This document shows, piece by piece, positions 21,111 to 31,433 of a stretch of 64,000 bases of DNA; position 1 is the stretch's first letter; each line of letters begins with the position of its first letter. The translations under genes were made by a program, and so were the position numbers. This DNA is from Halichoerus grypus (taxonomy: Eukaryota > Chordata > Mammalia > Carnivora > Phocidae), in NCBI RefSeq assembly GCF_964656455.1, contig NC_135717.1, positions 11,189,033 to 11,253,032 of the forward strand, in the 5' to 3' direction. The notes under the pieces are model-generated. The model searched no databases, was not told where the DNA came from, and saw only the letters and a list, made by a program, of their open reading frames with translations.

Positions 21111-21505
21111 GAATCTGTTTCCAAACTCCCGGCTAATTCCTCTGATCAGCTAGATTTAGGGGTCACGGCGGCAGAAAACGTTTCTCCTTGGTCCTGGGCT
21201 TTAAGGGTCTCAAAACATAATTGGGAAGACAAGCTTAGGCTTCCAGACCCAATCTGGGCTTGTGTTCTTACTGCCTACGAGCTTAGTGGTGGGGCAGGCA
21301 GTGAGCCCAAGGGAGAAAGTTTCATAGTGGGGCAGATCAGGGAAGGCTTTTGGGGGGGCCATGAGCCATGGCTGGCTCTGAGTAGCAAGGACAAGAGAAG
21401 GCAGGGAGGCATTTGGAGATGAAGCCAGCCACCACAGGAGACGGGGTTCAGGAATTTCCCTCTGGCGTGGGGACAGGGAACTTAGAGCTGGACCCTGGCT
21501 GGTCA
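21111..21505. other. Unique sequence, no gene seen
   Basis: No repeat or exon recognised. A 101-codon minus-strand frame (21210-21515) lacks known motifs. Confidence 0.35.
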
Positions 21506-21519
21506 GGAATGCCAATTGA

Positions 21520-21720
21520 GGGGCGCCTGGGTGGCTCAGTCGTTAAGCGTCTGCCTTCGGCTCGGGTCATGATCCCAGGGTCCTGGGATCGAGCCCCGCA
21601 TTGGCTCCCTGCTCTGCAGGAAGCCTGCTTCTCCCTCTCCCACTCCCCCTGCTTGTGTTCCTTCTCTCGCTGTCTCTCTCTGTCAAATAAATAAATAAAA
21701 TCTTAAAAAGAAAAAAAAAA
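21520..21720 (+). mobile_element. CAN-SINE, young
   Basis: GGGGCGCCTGGGTGGCTCAG then TCGTTAAGCGTCTGCC, close to the ursid/pinniped-type consensus, CAAATAAATAAATAAAATC tail. Duplication ggaatgccaattga (21506-21519) and ggaatgccagttga (21721-21734). Confidence 0.97.
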
Positions 21721-21734
21721 GGAATGCCAGTTGA

Positions 21735-22325
21735 AGACAAGCTTCATGCCTTTTGGGGTTCTTTTAGGTGCTTTGTTTCTGGGTATGCTGAGCAGTGGTA
21801 CCTGTCCAGGTGTGGCTCAAGGCCTGAGCACCCGGGACGTGAGGTACAAAGCCATGTCAGGGTGCTAAAGTGATCATCCACATCATTCGGACCCAGACAG
21901 CTCACACAACCAAGAATAATGTAGAAGAAACTCATGTCTCTTCCAAGACGATGAAGGACTGGAAAGACCTATGGTTCTAGCACGTTGCTTTTCTCTCTCT
22001 CTCTCTCTCCTCAGCCTTCTCGAAACTACACCTCAGTCACTCTTGCTCTCCCTCACGTCTTACTGCCTGACATTCTCCTGCTTTCCTCAGGACAAGAGTC
22101 AAAGGCTGGTCTGACAGGGGCAAGGAAGACGTGAGACTGGCCAAGCCACTGTCCTCTTTCAAGAGCAGGGGACCCTCAGAATTCAGTTACGGCTAGCCTG
22201 TCCCCCAAGATGGAAACGATCACCAGCATTGCACATTCAACCTTGGGTGGGCTCTAGGCATTGCCTTGCTGCTGTGGTCTCAGTGAGGTGCTGGTCAGTT
22301 TCAGAAATGCACACCCTCAGCTTCT
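21735..22325. other. Unique sequence with short (TC)n
   Basis: No gene recognised. (TC)n run at about 21991-22008, and C/T-rich text to 22090 could be an old L2. Confidence 0.4.
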
Positions 22326-22329
22326 CCCT

Positions 22330-22490
22330 GGATTGTGACTTTGGACAGAAGCCCCTAGGACTCAGTTTCCTCGTCTGTGAAAATGGGTATGATAAGAAAA
22401 CTGATCTTGCAGGATGGTGGCAAAGGCTGAAAGTGCCAATACGTTCAAAGGCAGAGGGGTTTACAGAGTTATTAGGTGTCAGTAAGTGTT
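22330..22490 (+). mobile_element. MIR SINE
   Basis: 'ggattgtgactttggacagaagcc', 'ggactcagtttcctcgtctgtgaaaatggg' and 'tattaggtgtcagtaagtgtta' align in order with MIR. Confidence 0.65.
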
Positions 22491-22682
22491 ACCCTGAGGC
22501 AATTCTGCCTCTGTAAGACTTGCACCAGCCCCAGGTACCCATTCTGTCCTCTGAGCCAACCCTGTTCCACTTGCAGGTCTTCAGATCCTCTCTGGAGCCT
22601 GCGACCCTGCCCCTCCACATCCTCTCTCCAAGCTAAATGTCCCTGAGGACCCGCGAGAGCCGGCTGCGTTTGCCATCCCTGG

Positions 22683-22790
22683 AGGTATCTCATTTTACAG
22701 CTGGGCAAACCCCAGCATGCCAAGTTCATGTCCTTGCAAAGTCATGCAGTTACAGAAATGTCTGGGCAGCAGGTGGCAAAATGGTGTTGT
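22683..22790 (-). mobile_element. MIR SINE fragment (antisense)
   Basis: 'tctcattttacagctgggcaaac' and 'ccttgcaaagtcatgcagttac' resemble antisense MIR. Confidence 0.5.
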
Positions 22791-22849
22791 TATCAGAACC
22801 ACACAGATAATCACGCTTTGCTTCTAATCATTCTCCATCTAGCCCGTGT

Positions 22850-23140
22850 TTTATAATTTACAAGGGGCTGGCACATCCCTTACCTTATTCAGCCCTCCAA
22901 CGCCCCTGTGTGTCTGGGGGATTTAGTATGGTAATCCTGATGCCCTGCCCTCGGGTAGCACACTGCCCTTTCTGAAAACATTTCTATGTCTCTTATTGCA
23001 CTGGGTCTTTGTCACAGCCTCAGGAAATAAAAAGGGCAGGAATTCTCAGATGAAGAAACCACGAAACAGACAGGACAAGGGCTGGTCCAGATCCCACAGA
23101 GCCATTGACACATTCAGGCATCGGACTGGGATTCAGGGTC
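22850..23140 (-). mobile_element. MIR SINE, diverged (antisense)
   Basis: 'tttataatttacaagg', 'cttattcagccctccaacgcccctg', 'aggaattctcagatgaagaaacca' and 'atcggactgggattcaggg' are collinear with antisense MIR, with an extra internal stretch. Confidence 0.45.
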
Positions 23141-23296
23141 CCTTCAAACACGTGTGCTGGTCCTTGGCCTTTCTTCTCCTTTTCTAAACAGGTGAGCTTC
23201 TCCCCCGCCTTCTGGGATGTTAGGATAAAACTAGCAAATAACGCCTGAAAATTGTGCTCTAGTCAATAAGAATTATACAGCTTCCAGAGCTCCTGC

Positions 23297-23320
23297 TTTT
23301 TTTTTTTTTTTTTTTTTTTA
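23297..23320. repeat. Isolated poly-T (24 T)
   Basis: Long pure T run not attached to a recognised retroelement. The downstream sequence was checked for a 3' UTR or pseudogene without success. Confidence 0.9.
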
Positions 23321-23995
23321 CTGAGCTGAGTCATTACATCCTTCCCTCAAGGGCAAGGTCTAGTCACTAGCACCACACCTACGTGCACCTGCCAGCCAGC
23401 AGAAAGCCCTGGAACAAGCATTTCCAGGGCTTTCAGGGCCAACAGGATGGCGACCATGGCCAGGCAAGTCCAGGCTGAGTACTCCTCCACCAAGTGAGGG
23501 TCAAGAGACTTGACCCTCTGTGGGCTTTCTTCCTTTTGCCTTCTGCTCACTGGCAGACCCTGGGGTTGGAGCTGGTGGCTGTGAGTCTGTCAGCCTGCCC
23601 AATGGCTCCTGCTCAAGACTTGGCTGGCCAGCCGTTGCCTGAGGGAAAGAAGAGACACAAAATCTGCTCAGCCTCATGTGCCTCCCACATCACGGAGGGG
23701 ATTGCTCAGGTTGGGGACAAGGCCAGCCATGTTGGGTATGGTCTGCTGGCTCAGGGGGTGAGACAGAGGGATGGGAAGCCAGGCTGCATGGGGGGGTCAG
23801 CAGGGGGACATCCTCCCCCCCCCCACCCATGGTGGGAAGAAGGGGAGGTGAAAGCTTTTGAAAGCTATGTGAGAGCTAGCAGATTGGCTTCCTGAGATTG
23901 GAAGTGCTTTAGAAAATGTTCAGTCTCAGGCAATGTTGCAGGAGGGAAAATATCTGGATTTAGCAGAGCTGGATTCAAGTCTGGGTCCTACTTCT
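23321..23995. other. Unique sequence, no gene seen
   Basis: A 133-codon plus-strand frame (23494-23895) spans it, but shows no known domain and has low-complexity GGG/CCC runs. Probably chance. A C10 run lies at about 23814-23823. Confidence 0.35.
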
Positions 23996-23997
23996 TT

Positions 23998-24445
23998 TTA
24001 AAAATTAATACACTTTATTTTTTATAGCAGTTTAGGTTCACAGCAAAATTGGACAGAAGGGACAGAGATCACCCATGTTCTCTCTGTGCATGAGTAACTT
24101 TCTCTGCTGTGGACATCCCCCATCAGGGTGGTACATTTGTTGGAACTGGTGAACCTACATTGACACATCATTATCACCCCAAGTCCATAACTGACCGGAG
24201 GGTTCACTCCTGGCGTTGGACATCGTATGGGTTTGGACAAATGGATAATGTCGTATATCCATCGTTCGAAGACCATACAGGGTAGTTTCACTGCCCTAAA
24301 AATCCTCTACGTTCTACCCGTTCATCCGTAACTCCTCCCTACCCCTGGCAACCACTGATCTTATTATTGCCTTCCTAGTTTTGCCTTTTCCAGAATGTCG
24401 TATGTTTTGAATGGCCTTACTTCTTTATCATTAGGCTGAACCACG
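23998..24445 (-). mobile_element. L1 3' UTR fragment (antisense)
   Basis: 'tttatagcagtttaggttcacagcaaaattg', 'gtggtacatttgttggaactgg', 'cctacattgacacatcattatcacc', 'gtagtttcactgccctaaaaatcct' and 'ttttgccttttccagaatgtc' are diagnostic of an old L1 3' end. Confidence 0.9.
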
Positions 24446-24469
24446 TGCAGTTGACATTTTCTATAGGTC

Positions 24470-25235
24470 AATATTGGCAATTTCGGACGCTGGCTGTGTC
24501 ACTGGGCATCTCCAGTGCCCTCCTGCCTGTGTCCGTGAGTCCCCCTGTGGAGTCAAGCCCCTTCTGCCATCCCAGCACTCCTACTCTGTCCCTAAGTCCT
24601 GTAGTGTCTACTTCTGAAATCTCTAGAATCGTGCTTGTTTTCTCCATCTTCCTCAGATGGTCTCTGTCCAGACCTTCATCCTGTTACGGCTGGGCTCTTG
24701 CAATAACCCCTGAGCGATTTCCATTCCTCCTACCATAAACAGGTAATGTTTAAAATCTAGCTCTAGATCAAGAGAGATGCCCGATGGATTATTCTGCGCT
24801 CGACAGCTTCCACTGCCTTGCCCCTGCCTAGGAGTCAAGGCCTGGATGTCACACACGGCCATCGGCAGCCCCTCCCGATCTGGACCCTCCTTCCACCTCC
24901 CGCTCTGCTCCCTGATGCCCCTCTGCCGACCTGGGCACTCAGACCTCACACCCTCCCCTCTGTCCCCCAGGCTCAGTGCCTTTGTGTACATTCTGCTTTC
25001 CCCGTCTTACTGCCCTGCCCTCTCCCCTCAGCCTGAAACAATCCTATTCATCACCCAGGACCCAGCTCAACCCTCCTTGCCCTCAGCGTCCAGGTCTCTC
25101 AGCACTTTCTATCGTCTGTTTGTGTGACTCTATCCTGTGCTTGACTGTAAGCCAGGAGCGGGGCCTCTGCCTTATTCATCTCTGCACCCCCAGTGCCAGC
25201 ATTCAGTAAATACTGGCTGAACGGATGAGCAAGTC
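24470..25235 (+). mobile_element. L2 LINE 3' region
   Basis: Pyrimidine-rich L2 landmarks: 'gggctcttgcaataacccc', 'cttccactgccttgccc', 'cctgtgcttgactgtaagccaggagcgg', 'tctctgcacccccagtgccagc' and 'ttcagtaaatactggctgaacg' at the terminus. Frames of 97-116 codons here are relics. Confidence 0.65.
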
Positions 25236-25509
25236 AACAGGTGGATACGTGGAGCTCATGGGTATCTGAGGATAGGGGCCCACAACCATTCCGTTCTGAA
25301 GCAGAATTACGATACTTTGATATCTTCTCTTCTTAAAGCCCCAAACGCTAAAGTTTCAGACAAAAGTCTTGAGGTTTGATTCCAGGCGTGATTCTGAATG
25401 ACAGCCACAAAACACTCGCAAGGACAATGGGGGGTATCACGTTAGATCAGTTCTGGTCAGTGACCTGACTGCCTCAGCTTCCGGCGCGCCATTGCTCCCA
25501 GGAGCGGAA
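25236..25509. other. Unique sequence
   Basis: Nothing recognised. Confidence 0.35.
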
Positions 25510-25577
25510 GTGCGTGTGTGCGCCCGCGCGTATGTGCGTGCGCGTGCATGTATGTGCGTGCGCGTGCGTGCGCGTAC
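25510..25577. repeat. Alternating purine-pyrimidine GC-rich tract
   Basis: About 68 bp of GTGCGTGCGC-type alternation, including GCGCGTATGTGCGTGCGCG. Among simple sequences, (GC/GT)n alternation is the most prone to left-handed Z-DNA. Also locally CpG-rich. Confidence 0.9.
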
Positions 25578-25579
25578 TG

Positions 25580-26620
25580 GGGGGCGTGGTTGCAGACAGG
25601 TAACCAGAGCGACTGCTGGGTCCTTAAGAAGCACTGTGTTTATACCCTGATCAGTGTTCCATACAAACAGGTTAGTGCTGCCGTCAATCCACGGGGGACT
25701 CTAGTCAATCAGACCCAAAGCTGGCAGAGGAGTGAAGATGAGAAAGACATCAGCTGGTTTGATTCGTCTGGTGACAGCGGAGATTTTGAATGTCCTACCC
25801 TCTCTCTCCCTGACTACAATTTTTTCTATTCTTCCAAAACATTTGGGAACTGTCTCTAGAAACTCTCGATCTTGATGCCTACGTCCTCTTTTCCCTAGTC
25901 ACTGGAACGTGAAGGACTACAGGTCACCAAATAGGCCAAAAGAGCCTCTCCGTACTTTTCCTCGGAGGTGAACACTGTAGACAAATGCTCTGAATTAACT
26001 AGCTTGTTCATGGCCTGGCATCTCCAGCCGCTACTGAGGACAGCACCCGTCTGCTGGTGCTCAGAGGGGCTACAAGTTCTGCTGGGGTTGTAGCTTTCTT
26101 GCCCCTGCTGCTTGATCTGATGTAGGCCGGGGTGGGCTCTGACCGGGAAGGTTTCCCAGACAGCACAGAGTGGAGGGGATATCTGATGAAGATGGAATCT
26201 AGAATCTACCAGCTCACTGGGCTGTTTGCAGCGTGCCAGGCACAGAAGATGTGGGCAACTACCAGTTCCATGATCAGAACACATGGACCCTGTGATGTAA
26301 TTCCAATTAGTCATTAACTCGGGGAACACAGAGATTGTTACTTTTCAGAATCTTCATCTTCAGGTCTTTGTAGGCTGTGCACGAGCTTATTTTTGGAAGG
26401 CTTCACCCTATAATATATAAAAACGTACCCATCTCCTGCAGTAAACACACACACGTGCACACATCCTCACTCTTTCCTTCCCAACATGCACACTCAAAGT
26501 TTTGTTTTATAAAATGACGTATCTGATCTTGGATTTCATGTACATTTTTGTTAAAGCAACCTAAGCTGGTTCAAAGCAACATAGCCGACTTAGATTGATT
26601 CCTGCAAGGCATATGTACGT
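25580..26620. other. Unique sequence, no gene seen
   Basis: About 1 kb with no recognised repeat. A 113-codon plus frame (25518-25859) begins inside the GC-rich tract and a 144-codon minus frame (25895-26329) has no known motif. A short CA-rich patch lies near 26443-26462. Confidence 0.4.
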
Positions 26621-26621
26621 T

Positions 26622-26975
26622 TCTGTGTTGAAGCTCTAGCCCCCAGTGTGACTGTATTTGGAGATGGGGCCTTTAAGGAGGTAAATAGGGTTAAATGAGG
26701 TCATGAGGGTGAGGCCCTAATCCAACAGGACTATTGTCCTTACAAGAAGAGGAAGAGACACCGGTGTGCTTTCTCTCTGTGCACACACAAAGGAAAGGCC
26801 ATGTGAGAAGGTGGCCACCTGCACGCCAAGGAGAGAGGCCTCAGGAGAAACCAAACCTGCCAGCACCTAGATCTTGGACTTCCAGCGTCCAGAACGGTGA
26901 GCCACAATGCCTATTGTGTAAACCCTGAGTCTACCAGTGTTTTGTTACGATAGCCCTGGCAGCCTGATACAATGA
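26622..26975 (+). mobile_element. MaLR (MLT1-type) solo LTR
   Basis: 'tgtgttgaagctctagcccccagtgtgac', 'gtatttggagatggggcctttaagg', 'ccttacaagaagaggaagagaca', 'ggccatgtgagaagg', 'cttggacttccagcgtccagaac' and 'gttttgttacgatagccctgg' follow the LTR order. No internal element attached. Confidence 0.88.
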
Positions 26976-27675
26976 GTATTTAAGATCTTCTCTCTCTCTC
27001 TGTTGGTGGAATGTGCTCAATGAACATTTTCTTATGTGATCCTGGGAGAGGTGAATTGAAATGGCAAAACTTTTTCAAGGGACCCAATGAGAGACCTATT
27101 TCCCAAGGATGCTCAGGACTTGCTGACTCGGCTCAGCCTAGCAGACAGAACAGCTTGGAAGCAGCCTCCTCTGAGCTCTTGCCTCCCGGGGAGCAGCAGC
27201 CTGGAGTTTCGCAATCCGGAGGGCTCCCACATGTGCCTGATATACTCCTAAGTGTACTGTGTGCTGGGGGATCTGCCACCTTTGTATCTTCTGCTCTGAT
27301 GGAGGGATTTCGGAGCTTCCCCAGCTACTTAATTCCCGCGTGTCATTGGTTTGTCATTTGAAAGTGAAATCACAGACCTGGATGGGGGCCAGGTCTTGTT
27401 CTCCCCCCACTTCTCCCTTTCAGTGTATGTACCTGTTTGCTGACTGATAAGGTGAAGCGCACCCTGCTGCATTTCGTAAATAATCCGGCAAGTCCTTGAG
27501 ATTTATTTTAGTGATTGATTAGAAAAGTCAATGTTGTACACGAAGGATTAAAACAAGAAATATTTGGAATCTACTTAAGTATTTGTTATCTCAAGGCCAG
27601 GTCTTGATTCCTCCAAATGTATACTGCCAGAGGCAAAAAGGGGTGGAAAAGTCCTATGTGTATATTATATAGTCT
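26976..27675. other. Unique sequence, no gene seen
   Basis: A 116-codon plus frame (27011-27361) has no recognised domain. 27470-27600 is AT-rich and repeat-free, with words such as GTGATTGATTAGAAAAG. Confidence 0.35.
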
Positions 27676-27679
27676 ATAA

Positions 27680-27785
27680 CATGGGAAGAACGCTGGGCTG
27701 GCTCTCAAAAGACATGGATCCTGATCTGAATCTGTCTGCTCACTGATGGTGTTACCTCGAGTTATAGAACCTTCTCAGGACCCGT
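27680..27785 (+). mobile_element. MIR SINE fragment
   Basis: 'ctgggctggctctcaaaagacatgg' and 'cactgatggtgttacctcgagtta' correspond loosely to the MIR 5' and core parts. Confidence 0.4.
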
Positions 27786-27787
27786 TT

Positions 27788-28275
27788 TGCTTTTTTTTTT
27801 TTTTTTTAAATAACTTTTGGTGAAAAACACATAAAATAAATGTACCATCGTAACCATTTTAAAGTGTCTAGGGTGGTAGTGTTATCTATATGTATATTGT
27901 CGAGCAACAGATCTCTAGAACTTTTCCACTTTTCCATCTTGCAAAACTGAAGCTCTGTTCCTGTTGAACACAAATCCCTACCCCCATTCACCACCAGCCT
28001 CTGGTGCTACTGTTCTGCGGGTTTTTTGTTTTGTTTTGTTTTGTTTTTAAGAGAGAGAGAGAGCAGGGCAGGAGGGGCAGAGAGAGAGGGAGAGAGAGAG
28101 AATCTCAAGCAGGCTCCACGCCCAGTGCAGAGCCTGACGCGGAGCTTTATCTCATGACCCTGAGACCATGACCTGAGCCCAAACCAGCCAAAACCAAGAG
28201 GTGGATGCTTAACAGACTGAGCCACCCAGGTGCCCCTCTACTTTCTGTTTCTAAGATTTTGACGGTTTCTTTTTT
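27788..28275 (-). mobile_element. L1 3' UTR fragment (antisense), split by a SINE
   Basis: Poly-T, 'ggtgaaaaacacataaaataaatgtaccatcgtaaccatttt', 'tctctagaacttttccac', 'cttgcaaaactgaagctc', 'accaccagcctctggtgct', then after the SINE 'ctactttctgtttctaag'. Confidence 0.85.
28018..28236 (-). mobile_element. CAN-SINE inserted in L1 (antisense)
   Basis: (GTTTT)n tail, TTAAGAGAGAGAGAG, body AATCTCAAGCAGGCTCCACG, antisense head ending CTGAGCCACCCAGGTGCCCC. The flanking L1 text is continuous across it. Confidence 0.93.
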
Positions 28276-28318
28276 CACTATTAACAATACCCACCCACAA
28301 AAAGGGAAACCTCATCCT

Positions 28319-28519
28319 TTTTCTTAAATTGGATTTTTAGAAAAGATTTTATTTATTTATTTGAGAGGGAGAGCACAAGCAGGAGGAGGGGCAAGGGGAG
28401 AGGGAGAAGCAGACTCCCCACTGAACAGGGAGCCCCATGTGGGGCTCGATCCCAGGACCCTGAGATCATGACCTGAGCCGAAGGCAGATGCTTAACCAAA
28501 TGAGCCACCCAGGTGCCCC
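28319..28519 (-). mobile_element. CAN-SINE (antisense)
   Basis: AAAGATTTTATTTATTTATTTGAG, GAGAAGCAGACTCCCCACTG, antisense head ending ATGAGCCACCCAGGTGCCCC. Perfect 15-bp duplication gggaaacctcatcct at 28304-28318 and 28520-28534. Confidence 0.96.
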
Positions 28520-28534
28520 GGGAAACCTCATCCT

Positions 28535-29210
28535 AACCTTTTCTGCCTCTAATCTCTGAGGCTGTGTTGTGTCAAGCCCTAAGAAACTGCTTTGGAAACT
28601 GGATCACCCTTCGAATGCCGGGTATTATTGCAAACCAATAATCTTGATATAAATCTGGCATTTGGCTTAAAAAGTCAAACAGTCTGGTTATTTTCAGATG
28701 TCCAGAATTTTGATTGTATGCATCCCCTAACAATTTTGAGGAGAATTACAAAAACTCATTGAAAAGCTATATCGTCCAGAAACCTTTTGGTTTTAAATAC
28801 AGATAAGTTAATGCTGAATGGACAGTTATTAACTGGTCTAGTCCCTTGTCTCAAAATATGCGAGCTCTGTCCTCAGGACAGTGTGGTTGAATCCTGCCAT
28901 CCCTTCCCACGTCCAGCTGGTTCCCAGGGACAAATGAGGATGTGCCTGTGTGGATGCAGGAAGAAAATGGGACAACTTTGATTTCCAGGCCTTTTTATAG
29001 TTCGTTCTTCAAAAGTCTTCTATTTTTGTGTTTTGTAAAATACGTAGTATATTGATACTTGGGTCCATGCAAGTAATTTATAAATAAATAAATATGCATG
29101 TATTGAAGTGGGTGTTCTTTTTGTTTGTTTGCTTGGTTAGTTTGGTTTAAACTAAGGGCAGGCAGATACAAAATGTTTCAATCAGTAACTTACCTCTAGT
29201 ACCAATCATT
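28535..29210. other. Unique AT-rich sequence
   Basis: No repeat or exon recognised. Contains ATAAATCTGGCATTTGGC and other stable-looking words around 28590-28900; could be conserved, untested. A short (AAATA)n patch lies at 29082-29095. Confidence 0.35.
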
Positions 29211-29213
29211 CAG

Positions 29214-29399
29214 GGTTCTCCAGAACAATAGAAACAACAGGAGATATATTCATTTATATAGTTATAATAAATATGTAATTTATTGCATTTGTATATTGCA
29301 ATATGTATTGCAAAAATATAATATATTGCAAATATAATGCAATTGTGAGGGCTGGCAAGTTTGCAATCTGTAGGACAGGTTGAGAACTCAGGCAGGATT

Positions 29400-29459
<60 letters not shown>

Positions 29460-29885
29460 TTTTAGAGAGAGAGAGAGAGAGAGGGCGCAAGCCCAAGTGG
29501 GGGGGAGGGGCAGAAGGAGAGGGAGAGAGAAAGAATCTTAAGCAGGCTCCATACCCAGCATGGAGCCTGACGTGGGGTTCCATCTCACGACCCTGAGCCA
29601 AAATCAAGAGTTGACACTTACCCGACTGAGCCATCCAGGCGCCCCAACAGGTAGGATTTCTATGTTAACAGTCTTGAAGCAGAATTTTTTCTTCTCCGGG
29701 AAACCTCGGTTTTGCTCTAAGGCCTTCAACTGATTAGATGAGGCCCACCCATGATATCTAAGGTAATCCCCTTTACTTAAAGTCACCTTATTGTAGATGC
29801 TAACCACATGGACCAGATACCCTTACAGCAACACCTAGACGAGTGTGTGATTACAGAACTGGATACTGCAGCCTAGCTGGCACAT
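29214..29885 (-). mobile_element. ERVL-type (MLT2-like) LTR, antisense, split by a SINE
   Basis: Starts 'cagggttctccagaacaatagaa', has an AT-expanded part, then 'gggctggcaagtttgcaatctgtaggacagg', and after the SINE 'ggccttcaactgattagatgaggcccaccc', 'cctttacttaaagtcacc' and 'cttacagcaacacctagac'. Confidence 0.78.
29401..29645 (-). mobile_element. CAN-SINE with expanded (CTTT)n tail (antisense)
   Basis: The tail is a pure (CTTT)15 run at 29401-29460, then TTTAGAGAGAG, AATCTTAAGCAGGCTCCATACC and the antisense head ending GACTGAGCCATCCAGGCGCC. Imperfect duplication ggcaggattt / ggtaggattt flanks it. Confidence 0.94.
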
Positions 29886-29919
29886 CACACTATCACACTA
29901 TCCTATTGCCAAGTTTCCT

Positions 29920-30365
29920 TTTGATCTCCTGGCTCCAGCCCATCCCTGCTCTAAACCCCTCCATGCCATTTCCAGACTCAGCTCACTACAGGGCATCTCT
30001 CCTCTGCTTGATGTCCGTCACTGCCAGATGAAGGCCAAGGACTGGCAACGTTTGCTGTTCCGTGAGCTGTGGTGTGACCCACCCCTGCCCCCACTCCCAG
30101 CTTTCTGTTACCATGAACACCTCATTCACGTAACTCCTGCTCCCGAATACCTCTCATCCCACCCACCACCACACTTGGGTTTTGCTGACAATGTGCCCTC
30201 TCGAGCATGCCTAGGGGCATGTCTCCCCCTTCCAGATCAGCCTATCAAGATCCTCCCCCTCCTCAGTCAACGTGTCCAGTAACCAACTCGTTATCTTACT
30301 TCGAATTATGTGTCTTCTATGCTATTTCTGGGGCTCAGTTAATGTATTCCTTCCCCTTGCATGGG
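29920..30365 (+). mobile_element. Possible L2-like fragment
   Basis: Pyrimidine-rich with 'agcccatccctgctctaaacccctccatgcc' and 'cccccttccagatcagcctatcaagatcc', loosely L2-like. Weak evidence; frames of 62-84 codons lack motifs. Confidence 0.35.
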
Positions 30366-30384
30366 CTAGAAATTTCAAATAAAA

Positions 30385-30690
30385 ACTTAATAGATGGCAG
30401 ACTGGGGGAAGATATTTCCAAAGCCTAAAACAGTCAAGGGAATAATTTCTAGAATATACAAAGAAATCCATCAAACCAACAAACAAAGATAAGGAAAGCC
30501 AATAGAAACATGGGCCAAAGCCATCCCAAGGCAATTCACAGAAGAGGAAGCCCTTGTAGGCAGCAAGTCTATGAAAAAATGCTCATCCAGCTCACCAGGA
30601 ATCAAATAAACGAAAATTAGAACAACATTGTGATACCACTTTATAATCATCCAGACAGCAAAAGTCAGAAAGGTAGGTAATGCCTAATAT
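30385..30690 (+). mobile_element. L1 fragment (sense), 3' end of ORF2 region
   Basis: 'gatggcagactgggggaagatatttcc', 'tctagaatatacaaagaaatcc', 'caattcacagaagaggaa', 'gaaaaaatgctcatccagctcacc' and 'aacattgtgataccac' follow the end of L1 ORF2 and the start of the 3' UTR. Frame broken. Confidence 0.75.
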
Positions 30691-30699
30691 TAGATAGAA

Positions 30700-31433
30700 T
30701 ATGGGCAATTTCGTGTCTTTCCTTGTCTCCTTCCATCCCTCTGTGGGTTTGGGACTCATTAGACAACTTAGCTGAGGCTTGTCTCTGAGCATATACCTGC
30801 AAATCCAACTCATTTCTAGACATTGCTTCTTCCTGTCCAAAGCAGGACTGGAGCTGTGCTTCTCCAAACATGATTCTCCTCCTCTATTTGCGAAGGGCCA
30901 CCTGTCACCCGCTACTTTGCCTAAGTCATTCCAATTCCTAATCCCTTCGTCCCCGCATCTCGCCCCTCTTCTGTCGCAAAGTCCTTTATAGTTGACCACT
31001 TCAGTGTATTTGGCATCTGTCTCCCACGTCCCATCCTTTCCCAATGCCACCCTAGCCCAGACCGTTGTCACTTCTTGCCTGGATTACTGAAATTGTTTCT
31101 TGTTTATTCCCCTGCCTACAATCTTGCTAACTAATGTCATAATGAGTGCTTTCTAGTTGACAACTGCTTGGACAGAGGACTGAGTAAGATTGACTCTATG
31201 ACCTCAAGGAACTCACCCTTCCCTGGTAGGAGGGAAGGACAAATATGCAAATCATTACAATCCCCTTCCCACCCCCTAAGAAGCTTGTGGAGACAGAAGG
31301 GGCGATATGTAGTTGCTATGGGAGCAAAGAGGAAGTGGGCCCAACACTGTGGAGACAGCCCATCCTTTACAAGCCAGGCACGTGATCTTCCTAAAAGGCA
31401 GGTCTGACCACACGCGCCTGGCATTAACACTCT
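30700..31433 (+). mobile_element. L2 LINE fragment, diverged
   Basis: 'ctagcccagaccgttgtcacttcttgcctggattactgaaattg' and 'gtgatcttcctaaaaggcaggtctgaccacacgcgcc' match L2 landmarks. The stretch 31150-31370 does not fit and may be a separate insertion. A 159-codon minus-strand frame (30592-31071) overlaps this relic and is rejected as coding. Confidence 0.5.

Noticed and set aside
23297..23500. Poly-T followed by unique text, considered as a processed pseudogene in antisense
   Set aside because: No polyadenylation signal, recognisable coding remnant or target duplication found.
24777..25127. 116-codon plus-strand frame
   Set aside because: Lies wholly in an L2 3' region and follows its pyrimidine-rich text.
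26622..26975. MaLR LTR considered as part of a full provirus
   Set aside because: No second LTR in the same orientation at a suitable distance and no gag/pol-like sequence; all LTRs here look solitary.
30592..31071. 159-codon minus-strand frame
   Set aside because: Covers an L1 edge and L2-like sequence; no conserved motif seen.
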